Shown piece after piece: positions 6,854 through 12,379 of a stretch of DNA of 12,379 bases. Numbering within the stretch: the stretch's first letter is position 1; each line of letters begins with the position of its first letter. The notes beneath the pieces are model-generated. The model was not told the DNA's origin. It saw only the letters and a list, made by a program, of their open reading frames with translations, and searched no databases. The stretch comes from Candidatus Altimarinota bacterium (lineage in GTDB: Bacteria; Patescibacteriota; Gracilibacteria; JAHISY01). The DNA lies in contig JAGLJE010000025.1 of assembly GCA_023142645.1 (NCBI GenBank), positions 1 to 12,379 on the forward strand. Reading direction: 5' to 3'. Both the position numbers and the translations under genes were made by a program.

Positions 6854-6882
6854 ATTTTAACAGAAAAACTTTGATTTAGCAA
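6854..6882 (-). promoter_or_regulatory. Promoter of the GH13_18 phosphorylase gene
   Basis: On the minus strand, TTGCTA (6882-6877), a 17-base spacer and TAAAAT (6859-6854). The -35 matches four of six and the -10 five of six consensus bases, with ideal spacing. The start of transcription would be near 6847, leaving a short leader before the ATG at 6832. Confidence 0.55.
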
Positions 6883-6923
6883 GATTGGGAGCGGAAGTTC
6901 TTCGTTTTGTTATTATTAGGTAA

Positions 6924-6929
6924 TATAAA
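6924..6929 (+). promoter_or_regulatory. Possible -10 box of the ATP-grasp operon
   Basis: TATAAA, 11 bases before the ATG at 6941, in an A/T-rich stretch. Seventeen bases upstream is only a poor -35 (TTCGTT, 6901-6906). If used, the mRNA would be nearly leaderless, consistent with the lack of a Shine-Dalgarno here. Confidence 0.3.
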
Positions 6930-6940
6930 ATAATTAAAAT

Positions 6941-8221
6941 ATGAATTTGAATCAGAGTAAACGAGTTCTGTTTGTCGGGTATCGTGGTAAACAAGCACAT
7001 ATTGAACCGGTCCGATTAGCGGGCATTACACTTTTTCTTTTGATTGAGGAGAAAGAAATGAAAGATGAGTATCTATCGCTATTTGAAAATGTTTTTACCG
7101 TTAAAGACTCATTTGATTGGAAAGAAATTCTTTCGGTAATTAAAGATTTTCAATTTGACGGTGTGCTTACTCGCTACGAGGATTTTATTGAGCAAACTTC
7201 CGCGCTGGCAGAATATTTTGGCGCAAAAGGAATTGACTTCAAGAACTCGGTAAATTTTCGCAACAAATATTTGATGAAAAAAGCTTTCGTGGCAAGCGGA
7301 GTACCTTCGGCTGATTTTGCACTGATTAGCTCGTTCGATGAAGTTGCGCCTTTTTTAGAAAAGCATTCGTTTCCACTTATTCTCAAACAAATTTCTGGTA
7401 TTCATTCTAAATTTGTAACAAAAGTAAATTCACCAGAGGATCTCAAAAAAACGCTTTTTGATTTTCAAAAACAACTGCCTCAATCAAGTGATAATTTGCA
7501 GAAAAAGTTCAGCAATTATCCAAAATCAACTGAAACTCCCAATCCACTAACGCATTTTCTTTTGGAGGAGTGTGTTGTTGGAATGGAGCTTACGATTGAC
7601 ACTTTTGTGGTTGGCAGTGAAATGTTTTTTACTCCGATTTGTCGATATATTTTGCCGGAGGAGGTGGGGATTGATGATGTTTGTCTACCGATTCGAATCA
7701 TGCCTTGCGACTTGAATGCAGAAGAGGAGAAATTTATTCTCAAGATTGTCGAAAAAGGGCTGCGAGCTTTGGGAGCAGACTACTGCGCCACTCATACCGA
7801 AGTTTTTTATGATCGTGGAAAAGGTGAAGCTCATATTATTGAGATTGCTGCTCGCGGCGGAGGATTTCGGGCGGAGATGTGCGAAGCAGCTCGCGGTGAC
7901 GATTATAACCTGGTAGTAGTAAATGCAGCTCTCGGCATCCAACCGCAATTATCAGAAAAGCATTTGGCTTACGCAGCAGTCGTGGAAGTATTCAGTCCGC
8001 GAAATGGCAAACTTGCGAAGATCGATTACAGCGTTCTCAAAAATCAAAAAGACATCTCGCATCTCACGATAAACAAAAAAATCGATGAAGAAGTTGGTTT
8101 AGCTCGAAACGGAAAGAGTTTTATCGTGAAGTTTTTACTAAAAGCTGACAACTACGAAAGTGCGCGACGGAGATCGATTGAGTTTTTAAATGAAGTAAGA
8201 AAAACAATTGTGGTTAAATAG
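6941..8221 (+). CDS. ATP-grasp carboxylate-amine ligase
   Basis: A 426-residue ATP-grasp enzyme, in the amino-acid/peptide ligase group resembling BacD-type ligases. Order of parts: an N-terminal Rossmann-like pre-domain (8-90, LFVGYRGKQAH), a segment FRNKYLMKKAF (106-116) typical of the entrance to the fold, ATP-binding Lys149 (PLILK) and nearby Lys161, hinge acids E209/E210 (LLEECVVGMELTID), and metal-binding HTE (265-267) and EIAARGGGFR (281-290). A C-terminal domain of about 100 residues ends the protein. Such enzymes activate a carboxylate as acyl-phosphate and join it to an amine; substrates cannot be predicted from the sequence. The next gene starts 8 bases after the stop, so they form an operon. 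The start is the only ATG close to the conserved N-terminus. Confidence 0.8.
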   Translation: MNLNQSKRVLFVGYRGKQAHIEPVRLAGITLFLLIEEKEMKDEYLSLFENVFTVKDSFDWKEILSVIKDFQFDGVLTRYEDFIEQTSALAEYFGAKGIDFKNSVNFRNKYLMKKAFVASGVPSADFALISSFDEVAPFLEKHSFPLILKQISGIHSKFVTKVNSPEDLKKTLFDFQKQLPQSSDNLQKKFSNYPKSTETPNPLTHFLLEECVVGMELTIDTFVVGSEMFFTPICRYILPEEVGIDDVCLPIRIMPCDLNAEEEKFILKIVEKGLRALGADYCATHTEVFYDRGKGEAHIIEIAARGGGFRAEMCEAARGDDYNLVVVNAALGIQPQLSEKHLAYAAVVEVFSPRNGKLAKIDYSVLKNQKDISHLTINKKIDEEVGLARNGKSFIVKFLLKADNYESARRRSIEFLNEVRKTIVVK

Positions 8222-8229
8222 GGAAGAAA

Positions 8230-8976
8230 ATGAAAAAGCTTCCAATTTTGATTGCGCTGTCGCATTCTACAAACTACCTTCCCGAAGAAGTGGTGAAAAA
8301 GACGCGCATTTCAAAAAAAACACGCGAGCAATATTTCGATGTTGGCAGCAAAGAAATTTTCGATTTACCTGATTGTCATCTTGTGGCGGCTCGGTATTCT
8401 CGACTTTACTGCGACCTCAATCGTGCGTCGGATCAAGTGGCAGAAAATAATATGAAAAATCGTAGCGGAGTAGTTTTGCTACGCACGATGCAAGGTTATC
8501 AAATATACAAAACTTCACCACAAAAACCGGATTATTCCACTCGAATTGTCGAGCATCAAAGATTTTTTCAGGAAATCCGTTCGATTATTAAGAAAGAAAA
8601 AATCCATTTTTTCATTGCAGGGCATACGATGTTTACTAATTCTCCAACTTCTAATTCAGAAAAATGTAGATCAGATGTTATGTTGTCGAATAGTGATTAC
8701 TGCACTTGCACAGCATACACACTCAATTTATTGAAAGTTGAATTTAAAAAGGTGGGCTACAGCGTTTCAGTAAACAAACCGTTTAAGGGTGGGTTCCTGC
8801 TGAATTATTTCTGCCACCGCGACAGGTTGCAGGGTGTGCAAATCGAATTTAGAAGAGGGTTGATTGTTAATGAAAAAACTTTTGAAATTAATGAAAAAAT
8901 GGTATCAGTTCACAATAAAAAAATGGACAAAGTAGTCCGAAAATTTTTTAACAAGCTTCAAAAAAACTTCAAATAA
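8230..8976 (+). CDS. N-formylglutamate-amidohydrolase-like protein
   Basis: A 248-residue protein matching the N-formylglutamate amidohydrolase (HutG-like, zinc-dependent) family in order: SHST (11-14, family P-H-S/P-G), SRLYCDLNRASD (57-68), a central GHTM (121-124), NKPFKGGF (182-189), and VQIEFRRGLIV (203-213), which resembles the family's QLE segment. The family cleaves an amide between a formyl-type group and an amino acid, or related N-acyl bonds. Odd point: the usual Asp two residues before the central His is Ala120 here, so the metal site may be altered. Because the partner is an ATP-grasp ligase, it may hydrolyse the ligase product or prepare its substrate; histidine degradation genes are not nearby. 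GGGAAG overlapping the upstream TAG stop serves as ribosome binding site. Confidence 0.65.
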   Translation: MKKLPILIALSHSTNYLPEEVVKKTRISKKTREQYFDVGSKEIFDLPDCHLVAARYSRLYCDLNRASDQVAENNMKNRSGVVLLRTMQGYQIYKTSPQKPDYSTRIVEHQRFFQEIRSIIKKEKIHFFIAGHTMFTNSPTSNSEKCRSDVMLSNSDYCTCTAYTLNLLKVEFKKVGYSVSVNKPFKGGFLLNYFCHRDRLQGVQIEFRRGLIVNEKTFEINEKMVSVHNKKMDKVVRKFFNKLQKNFK

Positions 8977-9012
8977 TTGCTTTGAAAATCGCTTCCGAGA
9001 AGCCAAAACTTC

Positions 9013-9021
9013 TGCTAAACT
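9013..9021 (+). promoter_or_regulatory. Possible extended -10 promoter of gyrB
   Basis: TGCTAAACT is an extended -10 pattern (TG, one base, TAAACT) 24 bases before the gyrB ATG. No good -35 is found at the right spacing. A small hairpin GCTTC-CGA-GAAGC (8991-9003) sits just upstream. No Shine-Dalgarno precedes the ATG at 9046. Confidence 0.3.
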
Positions 9022-9045
9022 CCCGCAGATTTAAGTTTTTTTTGA

Positions 9046-11240
<2,195 letters not shown>

Positions 11241-11287
11241 CATAAGAAAAAGGAATTCTGACTATAGTTCTCTCAAATAATCCAAAT

Positions 11288-11962
11288 TCACTCCACCCCT
11301 CCCTCCAGCTCTTTAGTTTCTTCGAGCTGAATTTTGATTTTTCCGAGTACACTTCGTAAAACGAATTCCGCAAATTCCTCTGTTTTTCGGAACTCGGTTT
11401 CTAACTTATTCTTCTCAAAAAAATCGCGGAGAATGAAAGTGGTGAGTTTCTGTAAACTCGGGAAAAGCTTGTCTTCCGGCGAAATCGCGGTCGTGAGGAG
11501 ACGAGTGGGTTGCGTGAGTCCGAATTCCAGCAACCCGAAACTCCACACATCGAGAGCCTGTTTAATTTCCGGCGGGAATTCTCCTCTCGTCACCAAAGTG
11601 CGGTTTCCGACTTTTGGAGCTTCGAGCAGTTGTGCGGATTCGCCGAGCATCACTTCGAATTCTTTCTGAGCCTCCGCTTCGACGAGTGCGAGAATTCCGA
11701 GAATAAGACCGGCGGGAATATTGTGATCGAGACATCTAGAAATCAGCAGCATCACTGCGGTATTCGAATGGGTTTGCAGGAATTTCCCGATTACTTTCGC
11801 TAGCCGATTATCTTTCGCGCGAGCTTTTTGCTCCGATTTTTTTAGAGCTTTTTGCGACTTTTGTGTTTTTTTCATCTGATCACGAAAAACCTCGTCCGAA
11901 GCCTCCGCCGCTTTTGCGCCAGCTTCTTCATTGTCGAGCGGATTGAGGTTTTCGAGTCCCAT
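11288..11962 (-). CDS. Soluble protein of unknown function
   Basis: A 224-residue protein that I do not recognise. It has no signal peptide. Its first 60 residues are highly charged (Lys/Glu-rich, with a run like KKTQKSQKALKKSEQKARAK) and probably form a long helix. A hydrophobic helical stretch covers about 68-94 (AVMLLISRCL, IPAGLILGILALVEAEA) but is broken by charged residues, so it may be buried in a domain rather than cross the membrane. The rest is mixed helical with an acidic C-terminus. No catalytic motif is visible. It follows a YtxH-like gene and a membrane protein gene on the same strand, probably an operon, suggesting an envelope-related context. The start at 11962 is the first ATG in frame; no Shine-Dalgarno is seen. 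Confidence 0.55.
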   Translation of the reverse strand: MGLENLNPLDNEEAGAKAAEASDEVFRDQMKKTQKSQKALKKSEQKARAKDNRLAKVIGKFLQTHSNTAVMLLISRCLDHNIPAGLILGILALVEAEAQKEFEVMLGESAQLLEAPKVGNRTLVTRGEFPPEIKQALDVWSFGLLEFGLTQPTRLLTTAISPEDKLFPSLQKLTTFILRDFFEKNKLETEFRKTEEFAEFVLRSVLGKIKIQLEETKELEGGVE

Positions 11963-11994
11963 TCAGTGATCAATAATCGATGTTTAATTAACTA

Positions 11995-12029
11995 ACAATT
12001 GCACATTGTACATTGCAAATTGTAGATTG
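11995..12029. repeat. Five-copy degenerate 7-bp tandem repeat
   Basis: Consecutive 7-mers ACAATTG, CACATTG, TACATTG, CAAATTG and TAGATTG, each ending in ATTG, in the noncoding gap between two minus-strand genes. It is next to the stop codon of the YtxH-like gene and ahead of the start of the following gene. Copies vary only in the first three bases. It may be a decayed microsatellite or a cluster of protein-binding sites. Confidence 0.5.
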
Positions 12030-12031
12030 AT

Positions 12032-12232
12032 TTACTCTTCGTTTTCCTCCAGTTCGCGGATTTTTTCCTCGATTTTTTCAAGTGCTTGCTTTGCCTTTTT
12101 CTTCAAAATCTTTTTCGTTTTTTTCGGAGCAAATTTCAATCCTAAAACAGAAGCGATTGCTCCGCCGATTACCAAACCGGCGAGTAATTTTCCGCCTCCG
12201 CCTTTTCCGGAATTTTCATCTTTTTCATTCAT
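12032..12232 (-). CDS. YtxH-like small membrane protein
   Basis: A 66-residue protein with a Gly-rich start, one membrane helix (about 15-32, LLAGLVIGGAIASVLG) followed by FAPKKTKK (34-41), and a charged coiled-coil-like tail (about 42-66, repeating Lys/Glu). The helix followed by a Phe-Ala-Pro-Lys block is the mark of YtxH/gas-vesicle-protein-like stress-associated proteins, whose molecular function is unknown. Its start lies 3 bases after the stop codon of the preceding membrane protein gene, so it is co-transcribed with it. No Shine-Dalgarno is visible, but the short distance allows coupled translation. Confidence 0.65.
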   Translation of the reverse strand: MNEKDENSGKGGGGKLLAGLVIGGAIASVLGLKFAPKKTKKILKKKAKQALEKIEEKIRELEENEE

Positions 12233-12235
12233 TTT

Positions 12236-12379
12236 TTAACGATTCAAAGAATCCACTCCCCAAATTTGATAAATCCAACGGTAAATCATTTCCACCACGG
12301 TTGTAAAAATTCCAAAAAAGAGCCATGTTGTAGGTAAAATTGCAAATAAAACTACAGTTGATCCTTTCCCCCCACTTCC
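12236..12379 (-). CDS. Partial membrane protein, C-terminal 47 residues
   Basis: An open frame runs in from the window edge on the minus strand and ends with TAA at 12236-12238. It encodes 47 residues: a short Gly/Ser/Lys start, a hydrophobic helix (about 9-29, TVVLFAILPTTWLFFGIF followed by TTV), and an aromatic tail ending VDSLNR. It is too short to name. Its stop stands 3 bases before the start of the YtxH-like gene, which supports a shared operon. Another frame cannot be fully excluded. Confidence 0.45.
   Translation of the reverse strand, partial: GSGGKGSTVVLFAILPTTWLFFGIFTTVVEMIYRWIYQIWGVDSLNR

Overview
The window looks like a chromosomal piece of a Patescibacteria (CPR) bacterium using the standard code: TGA closes several genes, including gyrB. 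The clues are a pair of short secreted proteins with paired membrane helices of the CPR 'type IV secretion pilin' type, start sites mostly without Shine-Dalgarno sequences, tight packing, and AT-leaning codon use. Assignment to a class is not possible from the sequence alone. No tRNA, rRNA, CRISPR array or insertion sequence is visible.

Layout. (1) 34-1592, plus strand: a consensus promoter and two pilin-like membrane proteins. (2) 1683-2993, minus strand: a fusion of a GpgS-like glucosyl-3-phosphoglycerate synthase domain and a HAD phosphatase domain. (3) 3103-3805, minus strand: a consensus sigma70-type promoter, about 200 nt of leader that folds into two long hairpins, a small membrane protein gene with the one clear Shine-Dalgarno in the window, and a terminator-like hairpin. 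(4) 3869-5140, plus: a GT4 glycosyltransferase, tail-to-tail with (5) 5153-6832, minus: a GH13_18 sugar phosphorylase most like glucosylglycerate phosphorylase. (6) 6941-8976, plus: a two-gene operon of an ATP-grasp carboxylate-amine ligase and an N-formylglutamate-amidohydrolase-like protein. (7) 9046-11240, plus: gyrB and a small DUF433 protein overlapping its stop codon. (8) 11288-12379, minus: a soluble protein of unknown function, a YtxH-like membrane protein and the end of another membrane protein, probably one operon.

How they may work together. The synthase-phosphatase fusion would make glucosylglycerate from 3-phosphoglycerate and an NDP-glucose; the GH13_18 enzyme would phosphorolyse glucosylglycerate back to glucose-1-phosphate and glycerate; the GT4 between them could extend the product (for example to mannosylglucosylglycerate) or act in an unrelated glycan pathway. 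This makes a compact candidate glucosylglycerate metabolism locus. The ATP-grasp/amidohydrolase pair looks like a make-and-break couple for an amide-linked small molecule, with unknown substrate. The most unexplained element is the structured RNA at 3566-3770: it has its own promoter, and both imperfect stem positions become G-U pairs only on the transcribed strand.
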